From Alphaproteobacteria bacterium AO1-B (GTDB taxonomy: Bacteria; Pseudomonadota; Alphaproteobacteria; Rhizobiales; Stappiaceae): 64,000 nt of DNA. Numbering within the stretch: the stretch's first letter is position 1; the number at the start of each line of letters is the position of its first letter. The translations under genes and the position numbers were made by a program. Under the pieces are notes generated by a model. It was not told where the DNA came from. It searched no databases and saw only the letters and a list, made by a program, of their open reading frames with translations. Of this stretch, positions 49,220 to 59,462 are shown one piece after another. The stretch is from NCBI GenBank assembly GCA_001890945.1, contig MLAX01000002.1:930001-994000 (forward strand). The letters are read 5' to 3'.

Positions 49220-52200
49220 CTATTCCGGCTGGAATTCAAACATCCGGCGGAAGATGCCGGGGGCGATAGCTGAAATCGGATTGACCGACAGAACCGGGTC
49301 GGACAAGGACCCGGACAAGCGATAGGTCACACCGATCAACCCCTCCCCCGTACTTCCGCCAAGTGCAAACCCCAAGAGCGGGATCTTGGAAAAGAAGTTG
49401 TTCAGCGCATAGATCGGCACGAATGTTCCGGTGAGATTGAGCGTCTGCTGTTTGAGATCCACCGTGCCGGCCACCGTGCCGCCAAGCGCGTTGCCCTGCA
49501 ACGCGCCGCGGCTGATCGTCATCTGATCCCCTTCCCGGGTGAAATTGATGTCGAGCGTTTCAAATGAAGCGGTGCCGCGCGCGCCTTCCGCAGTGTTGAC
49601 CTGGGGCTGGCGCACGATCACGCGGCTTGCCTCATCGCGCGTGTTCAAGTTGGTCGTGCTGATGCGCTGAATGGCCGGATCTTCCGTAATGACCAGCGAA
49701 CGCACCTTGAAATCGCCCACCCAACTGTCGGCGTCGGCCATGGCAACACTCAAGGTTCCCCGCCCGCCGCGCATACGTTTGTAAAGATCCAGAAACGCCA
49801 GCATGGCGCCCGTGTCGTCAAAGCGCCCGTCTGCCTGTTGCGCACCGCCATTGCTCGTCAACGTAAAACGGAAGTCTGAGCTGCCACCAACGAGCCCGCT
49901 GATGTCGGCGGCCATCAAGCCGCGGGCTCCGGTGTCCACCCGGCCCCTGACGGTCCCCATCCAGCGTTTGTTGAATCCGGTCATCCGGTCAAGATCCACG
50001 GCAATTCGGGCCCCGTCGGCGAAATCGCCGGCACCTTGGCTCCCTCCGGGGCTTCTAAGGCTCTGGATCAGCCCCCGGCCGTCGAAATTCTTGCCGGAAA
50101 AGATAATGTCATACCGGCCGCTGTCCGCCCGTGTGATGTCGATTTGGGCATCATCGCCCGGCCGCAGCTGGAAGCGCGGAAAGGATGCCTCGGTAAGCTC
50201 GCCCGTCGCCGACAGGTGGATTTGACCAAAGATATCCGCGCCTTCCGAAACCAGCTCGAAGTCCTGGACGACTTTTTTGTCGTCGGTTTCGATCAGCTTG
50301 AAGGAGGCGGACGCCGGTACACCCTTTGCTTTTCGCCAACCAAGCGCCTGAAGCCGGACTTCGGTCTCTTGAAGATCGATGCTGATGTTCTGACCGCCCT
50401 CGGCCTTGCCCGCACTGACCGTCATCGGGCCGTCCAGGAAAGCTGTCAGATCAATTCCACGGGCCTTCAACTGATCGGCTGTCACGGACGCCACGACATC
50501 CTGACGCCGCGGGTCGCCTGCTCCAGATAGCGGGACCACCAGGTTGATATCCGCGTTAAGACCGTCGAACTCACCGTTGCCGGAGATCACGATTTGGCTG
50601 CGATCTGCCTCGATCGACAGATCAGCATTTTGGATCTGGTGACCCATGATCGGGTTCTCGTCAGAAAAATCTTCCGATCGGCCAACCGCGTTCCAGGTGA
50701 CATCGTCCATGTCGATCACGCGTTCCATCGGGAAACTCGCGGTAATATCGACAACGCCGCTCCCTGTCACACCACCGGTTTTCAAGTTTGCACGGTCGAG
50801 AACCTCAAACGGTTTTGCATTCAGCAATGCACCGATTTCCGCGTTCCCGCCTTCAAGGCGCGTCTCGACCTTCGCGATCTTTCCGACACGCAGAGGCAGG
50901 TTGTGGATCTCAAAAACCGTTTCCGGAACGACGACATCATCTTCCCCGGGCAGATCGGCTGTGCCACCGCTGGCCTTGACGGTCAGGACCTCGTTTTCGA
51001 TGGTCATAGTTCCGGACAGGCCATCCACCACGGCAACATCGCCGACAGGCGCAACAGCACCGTCAACGAAGCTCATGGTCATTGCCATGTCGTCGCCAGA
51101 CCAGCCTGCGTCCGGATCGAGGTGATTGAACGCAGGTGGACGTATGGCGGCTGTGAAGGACACTGTTTCGATCAGACCAGCCTTGATCCTCTCGATGATC
51201 CATTTGCGTGCCGGCGGCACCAATGTGATCGGCCAAACCTTTTTGGCAAGGGAGATCGGGATCTGTTCGCCATCAACAGCAATCGCCAAGTATGGCCCAT
51301 CCGAACCGATTTGGATGTTCACAACACCCGTTGCGCTTGCCTTGCCCGAGCGCACCGAAAAGCGACTGATATCAATTTGCTTCTCAGCCAAGTTGAACCT
51401 GCCCTGGACAGTGGCACCATCCAGCATTTGCGGCGGCTCACGCACATCCAACGGCCCGACCTGAGGGTGCTCGGTTTCAAGGCGGAAGTCCCAAACCGGC
51501 GCATCACCGATTGGTTGATAAATCTGTCCAGAAAAGAAGATCCGCGTATTGCCCCGGATAAAATGGGACGTCTGGATATCAATCGGCTTGTCTGGCCCGC
51601 GGTAAACTGCAGACAACGCGACATCATCGAAAGCCACCAGCGTCCGACCCATCTGGAACCAGCCGTTTTGGACCCTCGCAACGGCGTTCGCAGAGATCAG
51701 GTCCCCATTTTCATCCAAAACGCTGTCGAGCTTCGCCGACGCCGGAAGTCTCAAGCCCTTGCCATAGGCTGTTGCCGCATCGGGCCCCAGAAGTTCGGCA
51801 AGTGTAATCCCGTTGACGACGGCCGCCATGCGGGTGCCTGGCCCGGTCTTGGACGGCGCTCTCAGGAAATCCAATCGCCAAGAGGTCACCCGTCCGCCAA
51901 CGCGGGCGCTCGCAGAAATTTCTCCGTCAGGAGACCGGAACACGTCCGCATTGATGTTCGTGAAGGATCGCGGTGCCGGCCCTGTTATGTCAAAAGCCCC
52001 GTCGGAGACCGTGACGGAGGTAAGACCCCGGCGGACAAACTGATCATGGATCACATTGCCGATGCGATTGACGGCTTCGGACAATTGACTGATCTCGGGA
52101 ATGACTGCCGGTCCGCCTTTCAGGGCGATCGTGACTTGCGGCTCTTTTAAATTGAGGGATGCGAACCGGATGTCTCCAGACCACAGGGCTGATCGAGTCA

Positions 52201-52510
52201 ACGGCGCTTCGAGCCGTGGAAGCTTTAGTGTGACCGGTGCGCCACCGCTGATATCAACACGCACATCCTCAATGACGATCCGGATCCCGTCATCGGCTGT
52301 AAAGTCTACACTGGCGCTTTCAACCGAAAGGGTGACTGGTCCACGCGTTCCCTGCGATGCCAGAAGATTTCCAAGAAAAGGAACGGTGACCGGACCTGAG
52401 GCAAAGATCGCGCCCACGAACACGATAAGGCCGACAAAGACCAGACCACTGGCCAAACGCAGAAGTCTGCGGCGTTTCCATGGGGCCGGTTTGGGCAGTT
52501 CGTCTTTCAT
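49220..52510 (-). CDS. large AsmA/YhdP-like membrane-anchored protein (DUF3971 type)
   Basis: A 1096-residue protein with an N-terminal signal anchor (about residues 20-40, LASGLVFVGLIVFVGAIF) and a very long periplasmic part rich in beta strands, as in AsmA/YhdP bridge-like proteins proposed to move phospholipids to the outer membrane. The C-terminal block LDLKQQTLNLTGTFVPIYALNN and the final YRLSGSLSDPVLSVNPISAIAPG are typical. ATG at 52510; a TTG at 52528 with GGACGG upstream is an alternative. It is monocistronic, convergent with tyrS. Confidence 0.88.
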   Translation of the reverse strand: MKDELPKPAPWKRRRLLRLASGLVFVGLIVFVGAIFASGPVTVPFLGNLLASQGTRGPVTLSVESASVDFTADDGIRIVIEDVRVDISGGAPVTLKLPRLEAPLTRSALWSGDIRFASLNLKEPQVTIALKGGPAVIPEISQLSEAVNRIGNVIHDQFVRRGLTSVTVSDGAFDITGPAPRSFTNINADVFRSPDGEISASARVGGRVTSWRLDFLRAPSKTGPGTRMAAVVNGITLAELLGPDAATAYGKGLRLPASAKLDSVLDENGDLISANAVARVQNGWFQMGRTLVAFDDVALSAVYRGPDKPIDIQTSHFIRGNTRIFFSGQIYQPIGDAPVWDFRLETEHPQVGPLDVREPPQMLDGATVQGRFNLAEKQIDISRFSVRSGKASATGVVNIQIGSDGPYLAIAVDGEQIPISLAKKVWPITLVPPARKWIIERIKAGLIETVSFTAAIRPPAFNHLDPDAGWSGDDMAMTMSFVDGAVAPVGDVAVVDGLSGTMTIENEVLTVKASGGTADLPGEDDVVVPETVFEIHNLPLRVGKIAKVETRLEGGNAEIGALLNAKPFEVLDRANLKTGGVTGSGVVDITASFPMERVIDMDDVTWNAVGRSEDFSDENPIMGHQIQNADLSIEADRSQIVISGNGEFDGLNADINLVVPLSGAGDPRRQDVVASVTADQLKARGIDLTAFLDGPMTVSAGKAEGGQNISIDLQETEVRLQALGWRKAKGVPASASFKLIETDDKKVVQDFELVSEGADIFGQIHLSATGELTEASFPRFQLRPGDDAQIDITRADSGRYDIIFSGKNFDGRGLIQSLRSPGGSQGAGDFADGARIAVDLDRMTGFNKRWMGTVRGRVDTGARGLMAADISGLVGGSSDFRFTLTSNGGAQQADGRFDDTGAMLAFLDLYKRMRGGRGTLSVAMADADSWVGDFKVRSLVITEDPAIQRISTTNLNTRDEASRVIVRQPQVNTAEGARGTASFETLDINFTREGDQMTISRGALQGNALGGTVAGTVDLKQQTLNLTGTFVPIYALNNFFSKIPLLGFALGGSTGEGLIGVTYRLSGSLSDPVLSVNPISAIAPGIFRRMFEFQPE

Positions 52511-52733
52511 TCCGTCCGGTTGCGACAATTACATTCCGTCCGTTGTCCCTCGGGCAACCCGCGGGATATCTCTTCAACTGCGTACTATTCCAAGAAGCCC
52601 GCACATCCGTTGCATTGAACGAGTCGTATCAATGCATATGATAATGTGAAACAAGCACCAAAAGCGATAGCCGCTTCCCACCCAGCTGCCGAATTCGGCA
52701 TTAACGCACAAAACTTGACAGAAGGATGGCGAC

Positions 52734-53201
52734 ATGAGCGATCTGGCCATAGGCGATGCTGCACCTGATTTTGACCTTGAGGCAGACGGCGACAGCCGTA
52801 TCACCTTGAGCGACCTGAAGGGCAAACCGGTCGTGGTTTACTTCTACCCGAAGGACAACACACCGGGCTGCACCAAAGAAGCGATTGCCTTTACCGACAA
52901 CATCGACGCCTTCAAGGAACTGGGCGCAACGATTGTCGGGATTTCACCGGACAGTGCGCGCAAGCACGACAATTTTATTGCCAAACACAATCTTGCGGTG
53001 CGTCTCGGCGCCGACACCGACAACGCGACTGCCGAGGCTTATGGCGTGTGGGTCGAGAAGGCCATGTACGGCAAAAAGTACATGGGCGTTGAAAGAGCCA
53101 CATTTCTGGTGGACGTAGACGGAAAAATCGCTCAGATCTGGCGCAAAGTGAAAGTGCCCGGACATGCTGAAGCCGTTCTTGAGGCTGTAAAGGCTCTCTA
53201 G
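52734..53201 (+). CDS. bcp: peroxiredoxin, Bcp/PrxQ type
   Basis: The 155-residue protein reduces hydroperoxides with a thiol. The peroxidatic Cys46 lies in DNTPGCTKEA. The resolving cysteine found five residues later in many PrxQ proteins is replaced by Ile51, and no other Cys occurs, so it would act as a 1-Cys enzyme or depend on an external thiol. Start ATG at 52734 after AGAAGGATGG. It is divergent from the AsmA-like gene. Confidence 0.95.
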   Translation: MSDLAIGDAAPDFDLEADGDSRITLSDLKGKPVVVYFYPKDNTPGCTKEAIAFTDNIDAFKELGATIVGISPDSARKHDNFIAKHNLAVRLGADTDNATAEAYGVWVEKAMYGKKYMGVERATFLVDVDGKIAQIWRKVKVPGHAEAVLEAVKAL

Positions 53202-53244
53202 TATTGCATCCCCCGGTGTGCTGATAACCAAGTCAGACGCTCAG

Positions 53245-54081
53245 ATGACAAACACACAGACTCAGCCGGTGCCGGCGAACCTTGTTGCCGGCGCCCGCGC
53301 CATTGTCGAAGCAGCCGATACAACCGAAAAGGTCCGGCTCGCCTATGCTGTTTCCAAGGCCTGGTTCAAACGCGACCTGGCTCTCGGCTCACCATCAAAA
53401 GACGGCCAGATGCCGGACCGTCCGGGGCGACCTGAAAAGCCGGAGTTGCTTGCCCCGCGCGACATGCCGAAACGCAAGCTGTCGGGTACCGCCGGCCGAC
53501 TGGCCTTGATCCACTCCCTCGCCCACATAGAACTCAATGCGGTTGACCTGACCTGGGATCTGATCGGCCGGTTCGCCCATATCCGCCTGCCCCGTTCATA
53601 TTATGACGACTGGGTCCGGGTAGGGCTGGAGGAAGCCAAACACTTTTCAATGTTGCAGGACCGCCTCGGCCAACTGGGCGCATCCTACGGAGACATGCCT
53701 GCCCATGATGGTCTTTGGCAGGCAGCCCAAGACACTGGTCACGATCTCGCGGCGCGGCTTGCAATCATTCCCCTCGTCCTCGAAGCCCGCGGGCTCGATA
53801 TCACGCCGCCAATGATCGAGAAGGCCCGGAGCTTGGGAGATGATGACACAGCCAAATGCCTGGATGTGATTTACCGCGACGAAAAGAACCACGTTGCATT
53901 CGGCGCCAAGTGGTTCCGATTCTTGTGTGACCGGCAGGGGATTCGCCCAGAACCAGCGTTTCACAGCTACGTGCGCAAGCATTTCCGTGGCGCTTTGAAA
54001 CCGCCCTTCAACGACCGCGCGCGATCCGAGGCGGGCTTAACCCCCGGTTTTTACAAGCCTCTTGCCAGATTAACCGGCTGA
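53245..54081 (+). CDS. DUF455 family ferritin-like protein
   Basis: A 278-residue helical protein of the ferritin-like DUF455 family. Metal-type helices are visible as HIELNAVDL, EEAKHFSML, VLEARGLD and DEKNHVAFG, spaced as in di-iron carboxylate proteins. The chemistry is unknown. Start is ambiguous: ATG at 53245 (MTNTQTQPV) or an upstream GTG at 53218; neither has a clear ribosome site. It follows bcp by about 40 bp and may be co-transcribed. Confidence 0.85.
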   Translation: MTNTQTQPVPANLVAGARAIVEAADTTEKVRLAYAVSKAWFKRDLALGSPSKDGQMPDRPGRPEKPELLAPRDMPKRKLSGTAGRLALIHSLAHIELNAVDLTWDLIGRFAHIRLPRSYYDDWVRVGLEEAKHFSMLQDRLGQLGASYGDMPAHDGLWQAAQDTGHDLAARLAIIPLVLEARGLDITPPMIEKARSLGDDDTAKCLDVIYRDEKNHVAFGAKWFRFLCDRQGIRPEPAFHSYVRKHFRGALKPPFNDRARSEAGLTPGFYKPLARLTG

Positions 54082-54165
54082 AAACCTGCATTTGAAGACG
54101 AATTGTTAACCTTAAGGAATTCTAATCATCACAGGTGAAATGCAGAATGCAGCAGTGATCGAGTG

Positions 54166-55515
54166 ATGACCCAAAAGCGCCCAGAAATGACGCGGACCTA
54201 CCAAGTGCCCCACACAGAGGCACCGCACCGGGAGTCTTTGAAAGGCGATTTGAGAACGACCACTTACATCCTCCGCCCGGTTCATCTGATTGCCGGCGCC
54301 TTGACCTGCATCGCGGCGACACTGATCGTAACTGGCGCCATCAGTTATCAGGTCATGCGATCCGGCATGGTAGCGGAAGTCAATGCCGAACGCACCGAGG
54401 TCGCACTCCAGTATCAGGACCGCATTGCGCGCCTCCGCGCCGAGATTGAACGGCTGAACAGCAGACAGCTTGTCGACCGGGAAAGCGTCGAAATCCAGGT
54501 GATGGATGTTCTGCGCCGCCAGCAAGACCTCAATCAACGCCACACGATCGTCGCCGACCTGATGGCCCGCGCTGAGAGCGTCGGGATCTACCTCAACACT
54601 GGCAAGCCGGTTCCGGCCCAAAAGCCAGCGATAGATGAAGGCCGGATTGCAGCAGCCCCCAAAGGCGATCGCACGGCCATGGGCGGCGAAAACGAAGTCA
54701 TCTCGGAGCCTGTCAAGGCGCTGGGCCTCAGGGACGCCTCGCGCAAGCCCTTTGATCCCCTGTCCGTTCTTCAGGGCACTGACGCACCTACCGGCGAACC
54801 CTTAAAAAAAAAGACTGAAAAACGCGCAGCCCTAGACGCCCTGAAAGACGACATTTCAGAAATGGGCACGGAAAGCACCGCTGCTGTCGACGCCATAACT
54901 GTCGCGACAGAAAGCCGGATCGAAGACATTCTCGGCATCACAAAGCCGATCGTCCCCAACCTCAACAAGGCTGTTCGCAGGTCCTCCAGTCTTGGTGGGC
55001 CATTTGAGCCGCTTAGCCAGACGAGTTTTGCCGATCGGCTGCACCGGGCAAATACCGCGCTCGACACCCTGAAGCGGGTAAAGTTTGCAGCACTCCGTCT
55101 GCCCCTCAAACGCCCGGTCCGCACCGGCACGCTTTCCAGCGGATACGGACCGCGCATGGATCCTTTTTTGAACCGGCTCGCAATGCATTCGGGTCTTGAT
55201 TTCAAAGCCCCCTATGGCGCGCGCGTTTACTCGGCGGCACCGGGCACCGTCATTTTCGCAGGCTGGAAAGGCGGCTACGGCAAAATGGTTGAAATCCGCC
55301 ACGCCAACGGTTTCGTCACGCGCTACGCACATCTGAGCAAGATCCGGACGTCAGACGGCAGTCACGTTGTGGCCGGAGATGTAATCGGCAATATCGGATC
55401 GACGGGGCGTTCAACCGGGCCACACCTTCATTATGAGGTGCGCCAGAATGACCGGCCGACCAATCCGGCTACCTTCCTGCGCGCTGGCGAGAGACTGGCG
55501 AAACTGTCGCTCTAA
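54166..55515 (+). CDS. M23 (LytM) family peptidoglycan peptidase
   Basis: The 449-residue protein has a single N-terminal anchor helix (about 40-62), a coiled-coil region (about 70-115), a low-complexity charged linker, and a C-terminal LytM domain with zinc/catalytic motifs HSGLD (341-345) and HLH (420-422), and the NGFVTRYAHLS block. Conserved zinc ligands are present, so it may cut peptide cross-links in the wall. This layout is common in alphaproteobacterial division or envelope peptidases. Confidence 0.92.
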   Translation: MTQKRPEMTRTYQVPHTEAPHRESLKGDLRTTTYILRPVHLIAGALTCIAATLIVTGAISYQVMRSGMVAEVNAERTEVALQYQDRIARLRAEIERLNSRQLVDRESVEIQVMDVLRRQQDLNQRHTIVADLMARAESVGIYLNTGKPVPAQKPAIDEGRIAAAPKGDRTAMGGENEVISEPVKALGLRDASRKPFDPLSVLQGTDAPTGEPLKKKTEKRAALDALKDDISEMGTESTAAVDAITVATESRIEDILGITKPIVPNLNKAVRRSSSLGGPFEPLSQTSFADRLHRANTALDTLKRVKFAALRLPLKRPVRTGTLSSGYGPRMDPFLNRLAMHSGLDFKAPYGARVYSAAPGTVIFAGWKGGYGKMVEIRHANGFVTRYAHLSKIRTSDGSHVVAGDVIGNIGSTGRSTGPHLHYEVRQNDRPTNPATFLRAGERLAKLSL

Positions 55516-55569
55516 CAAAAAAGCGGCACCGAAGCGCCGCTTTCAATCTGGTCTCCCAAAGAGATCAGC

Positions 55570-56701
55570 TTATTCAATATCCTCAACAACGACTTCGTCG
55601 CCGCCGAAGACCCGCTGTGCAAGCGCTGCTTCCATGAAGGAATCAAGGTCGCCGTCCAGCACATCGTCCGGCGATGTGCTTTGCACACCGGTCCGCAGAT
55701 CCTTGACCAACTGATAGGGTTGCAGAACATAAGAACGGATCTGGTGGCCCCAGCCAATGTCGGTCTTGGACGCTGCTTCTGCGTTTGCAGCTTCTTCGCG
55801 CTTTTTCAGCTCAGCTTCGTACAAACGCGCCTTCAACATGCCCCAGGCAGTTGCCCGGTTCTTGTGCTGGGAGCGCTCCGACTGACACTGCACGACAATA
55901 CCGGTTGGCTGGTGGGTGATGCGCACAGCGGAATCAGTCGTGTTGACGTGCTGGCCGCCAGCGCCGGATGCACGGTAGGTATCGATTCGGCAATCGCTCT
56001 CGTTGACATCAATCTCGATGCTGTCATCGATCACCGGGTAAACCCAGGCGCTGGAGAAACTGGTGTGACGGCGCGCATTGCTGTCATAAGGCGAAATCCG
56101 GACCAGACGGTGAACGCCAGATTCAGTTTTCAGCCAGCCATAGGCATTCTCGCCCTTGATGAGCAGCGTTGCCGATTTGATGCCGGCCTCTTCACCATCA
56201 TGGTATTCCAGTAGCTCAACTTTGTAGCCGCGCTTTTCCGCCCAACGGCGGTACATGCGCAGCAGCATAGAGGCCCAATCCTGGCTCTCCGTGCCCCCTG
56301 CCCCGGAGTTGATTTCCAGGTAGGTATCGTTGCCGTCGGCCTCACCTGACAGAAGCGAATTCAGCTGAAGCTGATTGACCTTGTCCTTGAGCCCGCGCAG
56401 TGCCTCTTCGGCGTCCTCGACAACAGACTTGTCGTCTTCCATTTCACCGAGCTCGATCAGCTCGATGTTGTCCGCCAGATCCTGTTCCAGCCCCTTCACG
56501 CCATTGATGCCGTCATCAAGCTGCTGACGCTCGCGCATTAGTTTCTGGGCTTTGGCCGGGTCATTCCAAAGTTCGGGATCTTCAGAAAGAGCGTTCAGCT
56601 CCTCCAGTCTTACAAGGGCTTGATCCCAGTCAAAGATGCCTCCTCAGCAGGCTTATGGCCTGCTTGATTTCATCAACGATGGCTTCCATCTCGGCGCGCA
56701 T
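55570..56701 (-). CDS. prfB: peptide chain release factor 2, with programmed +1 frameshift
   Basis: RF2 releases peptides at UGA and UAA. The gene starts at an ATG at 56701 (AGAGAGG upstream), runs 23 codons to CTT followed by an in-frame TGA (56632-56630), and continues in the +1 frame for 353 codons, 376 residues in total. Just before the stop is AGGAGG-CAT-CTT-TGA-C, the standard internal Shine-Dalgarno plus slippery CTT used by RF2 autoregulation. The shifted frame contains the GGQ motif in [14 protein letters not shown] and the RF2 tail. The disruption is therefore regulatory, not a pseudogene. Confidence 0.95.
56630..56645 (-). promoter_or_regulatory. prfB +1 frameshift site
   Basis: Reading on the minus strand: internal AGGAGG, then CAT, the slippery codon CTT and the in-frame TGA at 56632-56630, followed by C. 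When RF2 is scarce, ribosomes pause at TGA and slip +1 to read GAC. Confidence 0.95.
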
Positions 56702-56826
56702 CGGATACCTCTCTTATTGGTGAAAAGCCCGGAGCCTTGATTCAGGATCCGGGCTGAATTTGGAGCGGGAGATTAGCTTTCCGCAACTTTCCTGTAAACC
56801 ACCACAAACGGCGTTTGTGGCAATCG

Positions 56827-59280
56827 TCAGTAAAGTCCGCCGGTGCCTTGCAAAACAGCCTGTCCGGCTTCAGGCGAGACATATGTTGGAACACCCATCG
56901 TGTCCTGGAACCCGATAACGGAATAGCTGTCCGGCGGGGCCATGCCCGGTTTGAAAGCTTCCAGGATCGCGCCTGGCGTTCCACCCGCTGTCCGCAATCC
57001 GGTGTTCTTGTTGATCGGGATCAGCTGCAGACCGCGCGGGACACGGAACTCCACCGGCGGCTTTTCGGCGAGAGCTTGCTTTACGAATTCGGTAAAGATC
57101 GGAGCAGCCACCTGTCCACCAGTCGCGCCGCGGCCCATCGGCTTGGGATTATCGAAACCGACGAAAACACCTACCGCAAGATCCGGGGTATAACCAACGA
57201 ACCAGGCATCTTTTTCGTCATTCGTCGTGCCGGTCTTGCCGGCAACAGGACGATTGACGGCACGAACGGATGTCGCGGTTCCGCGCTGAACCACACCTTC
57301 CATCATGGAGGTGATCTGATAAGCGGTCATCGGGTCGAGCACTTGCTCACGATTGTCGATCAAAGTCGGTTCGCTCTGACCATCCCAAGCGTTTTGGGTA
57401 CAGCCGTCACAAATCCGGCTGTCGTGCTTGTAGATTGTGCGGCCGTAGCGGTCCTGGATCCGGTCGATCAGGGTCGGACGCAGCTTCCGGCCACCATTGG
57501 CAATGGTCGCGTAAGCCGCTGTCATCCGAAGGACCGTGGTTTCCCCGGCACCGAGCGACATGGACAAAACCGGCAGCATATTGTCATAGATACCGAACCG
57601 CTTGGCGTATTCGGCCACCAGTGGCATGCCCATGTCCTGCGCGAGGCGCACGGTCATCACGTTACGAGACCGTTCAATGCCGGTGCGCAAAGTTGAGGGA
57701 CCGTAGAACTTGCCGCCGTAGTTTTGCGGCCGCCAGGTCCCAAGGCCTGGGCCTTGGGAAATCTCCAGGGGCGCATCCATCACCACAGATGACGGCGTGT
57801 ACCCATTGTCGAGGGCTGCAGCATACAAGAACGGCTTGAAGGACGAGCCCGGCTGACGCCAAGCCTGTGTCGCCCGGTTGAATTCACTCTGGGCAAAGCT
57901 GAAGCCACCGACCAGGGCGAGCACACGGCCGGTGTACGGGTCCATCGCGACAAGGGCACCGGACACTTTCGGGATCTGGCGAAGTTCATAAGTGCCAGGT
58001 GCAACGGCGCTTTCCTGAACATAGACCACATCACCTGGCGCCAGAACGTCAGAGACGGCGGATGGTGCCCGGCCACTGACCCGTGCCCACTTCATGGTTT
58101 CCAGGAACAGCGGGCCCGCCTTGCGGTCTTCCTCGAGCTGCCCGCTTTGGAGCCGCTTCGGCTGAATACCAACGCGCGCTTCGCTGATCCCGCTTTCCAG
58201 AACAACAGCCAGTGACCATTCCGGCAGATCGCTCAGCGCCTCGATTTTGGCAAGTTCCACGCCCCAGTCTGTGCCTGTGGAGATGCGGTCAATCGGACCG
58301 TTCCAGCTGCCGCGCTGGTGATCGAACTTGATCAGACCGTCCATCAAGGTCTTGCGTGCGATCTGTTGCATTTCCGGGTCGAGCGTGGACCGCACAGAAA
58401 GGCCGCCTTCATAAAGCCGCTTGGTGCCGAAGATATCAGCCACTTCACGGCGGACTTCTTCGGTGAAGTATTCTGCAGCGAAAAGCTTGGAGCCGTGACC
58501 GCGGAGCTTCACGGTAATCGGCTTTGCCTTGGCTTCTTCGCCGTCCTCAAAGCTCACATGACCGTCTTCAACCATGCGGTCGATCACATAGTTGCGGCGC
58601 GCAATAGCAGCCTCGGTTTTCCGGTAGGGGTGATAGTTGCTCGGCCCCTTAGGAAGCGCTGCAAGATAGGCCGCCTCTTCCAAAGCCAGCTCATGAACGG
58701 ACTTGTCGAAGTAGATGAGCGAGGCCGCAGCTACACCATATGCGCCAAACCCGAAGTAGATCTCGTTGAGATAAAGCTCGAGGATCTCGTCCTTCGTGTA
58801 GGCCTGCTCTATGCGCAGCGCGAGGATGGCTTCCTTGATTTTCCGTTCAACGCGCAACTCGTTGGTCAGAAGGAAATTCTTCGCGACCTGCTGCGTGATC
58901 GTCGACGCGCCCTCCGGACGCCGGCCTGATCCGTAATTCTGGATGAAGCGCACAGCCGCACGGGCAATGCCCTCCGGGTCAACACCCAGATGGGTATAAA
59001 AGTTCTTGTCCTCGGCAGAGATGAAGGCCTGCTTCAAGCGGTCGGGCATCGCCTGGATCGGTAGAAACATACGGCGTTGGGTCGCATACTCCGCCATGAG
59101 GCTGCCGTCTGCGGCATGAACACGGGTCATGACCGGCGGCTCATAGTTCTTCAGAGCACTGTAGTCCGGCAATCCATCGTTGAGGTGTTGCAAATACATC
59201 CACACCCCAGCGGCCATCAGCAAGGCAAAGGCCGCGCCGATCCCAAATAGATAACCAAAGAACTTCACCAAGAATTTCAT
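56827..59280 (-). CDS. mrcA: penicillin-binding protein 1A (bifunctional glycosyltransferase/transpeptidase)
   Basis: The 817-residue class A PBP has an N-terminal anchor helix (about 7-28), a GT51 glycosyltransferase domain (SAEDKNFYTHLGVDPEGIARA near 90, EGASTITQQVAKN near 123), an OB-like linker (about 300-400), and a transpeptidase domain with the SxxK nucleophile in GSSFKPF, an SRN motif in IERSRNVM and KTGTTND. All three transpeptidase motifs are intact. It makes and cross-links peptidoglycan at the inner membrane. Divergence from prfB is nil; both read left. Confidence 0.97.
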   Translation of the reverse strand: MKFLVKFFGYLFGIGAAFALLMAAGVWMYLQHLNDGLPDYSALKNYEPPVMTRVHAADGSLMAEYATQRRMFLPIQAMPDRLKQAFISAEDKNFYTHLGVDPEGIARAAVRFIQNYGSGRRPEGASTITQQVAKNFLLTNELRVERKIKEAILALRIEQAYTKDEILELYLNEIYFGFGAYGVAAASLIYFDKSVHELALEEAAYLAALPKGPSNYHPYRKTEAAIARRNYVIDRMVEDGHVSFEDGEEAKAKPITVKLRGHGSKLFAAEYFTEEVRREVADIFGTKRLYEGGLSVRSTLDPEMQQIARKTLMDGLIKFDHQRGSWNGPIDRISTGTDWGVELAKIEALSDLPEWSLAVVLESGISEARVGIQPKRLQSGQLEEDRKAGPLFLETMKWARVSGRAPSAVSDVLAPGDVVYVQESAVAPGTYELRQIPKVSGALVAMDPYTGRVLALVGGFSFAQSEFNRATQAWRQPGSSFKPFLYAAALDNGYTPSSVVMDAPLEISQGPGLGTWRPQNYGGKFYGPSTLRTGIERSRNVMTVRLAQDMGMPLVAEYAKRFGIYDNMLPVLSMSLGAGETTVLRMTAAYATIANGGRKLRPTLIDRIQDRYGRTIYKHDSRICDGCTQNAWDGQSEPTLIDNREQVLDPMTAYQITSMMEGVVQRGTATSVRAVNRPVAGKTGTTNDEKDAWFVGYTPDLAVGVFVGFDNPKPMGRGATGGQVAAPIFTEFVKQALAEKPPVEFRVPRGLQLIPINKNTGLRTAGGTPGAILEAFKPGMAPPDSYSVIGFQDTMGVPTYVSPEAGQAVLQGTGGLY

Positions 59281-59462
59281 ATGCGGGCTCGTCTTTCCCC
59301 GTCCAGCATGCCCTAGCGTCTCTTACCACGCTTTTAAGGGCAGGCACATATCCGTGCCAATTGCGACAATAGCAGTGTTTGCCTAAGTCGTGCACATTTA
59401 TGGCGATGCTGAGGCAAATACCAGCTAAAGGTTTCCGAATGTTTTTTCGCCGGTTGCACCGG

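Noticed and set aside
50594-52150. 518-codon open frame antisense to the AsmA-like gene
   Set aside because: Shadow of the real minus-strand gene; no domain or ribosome site.
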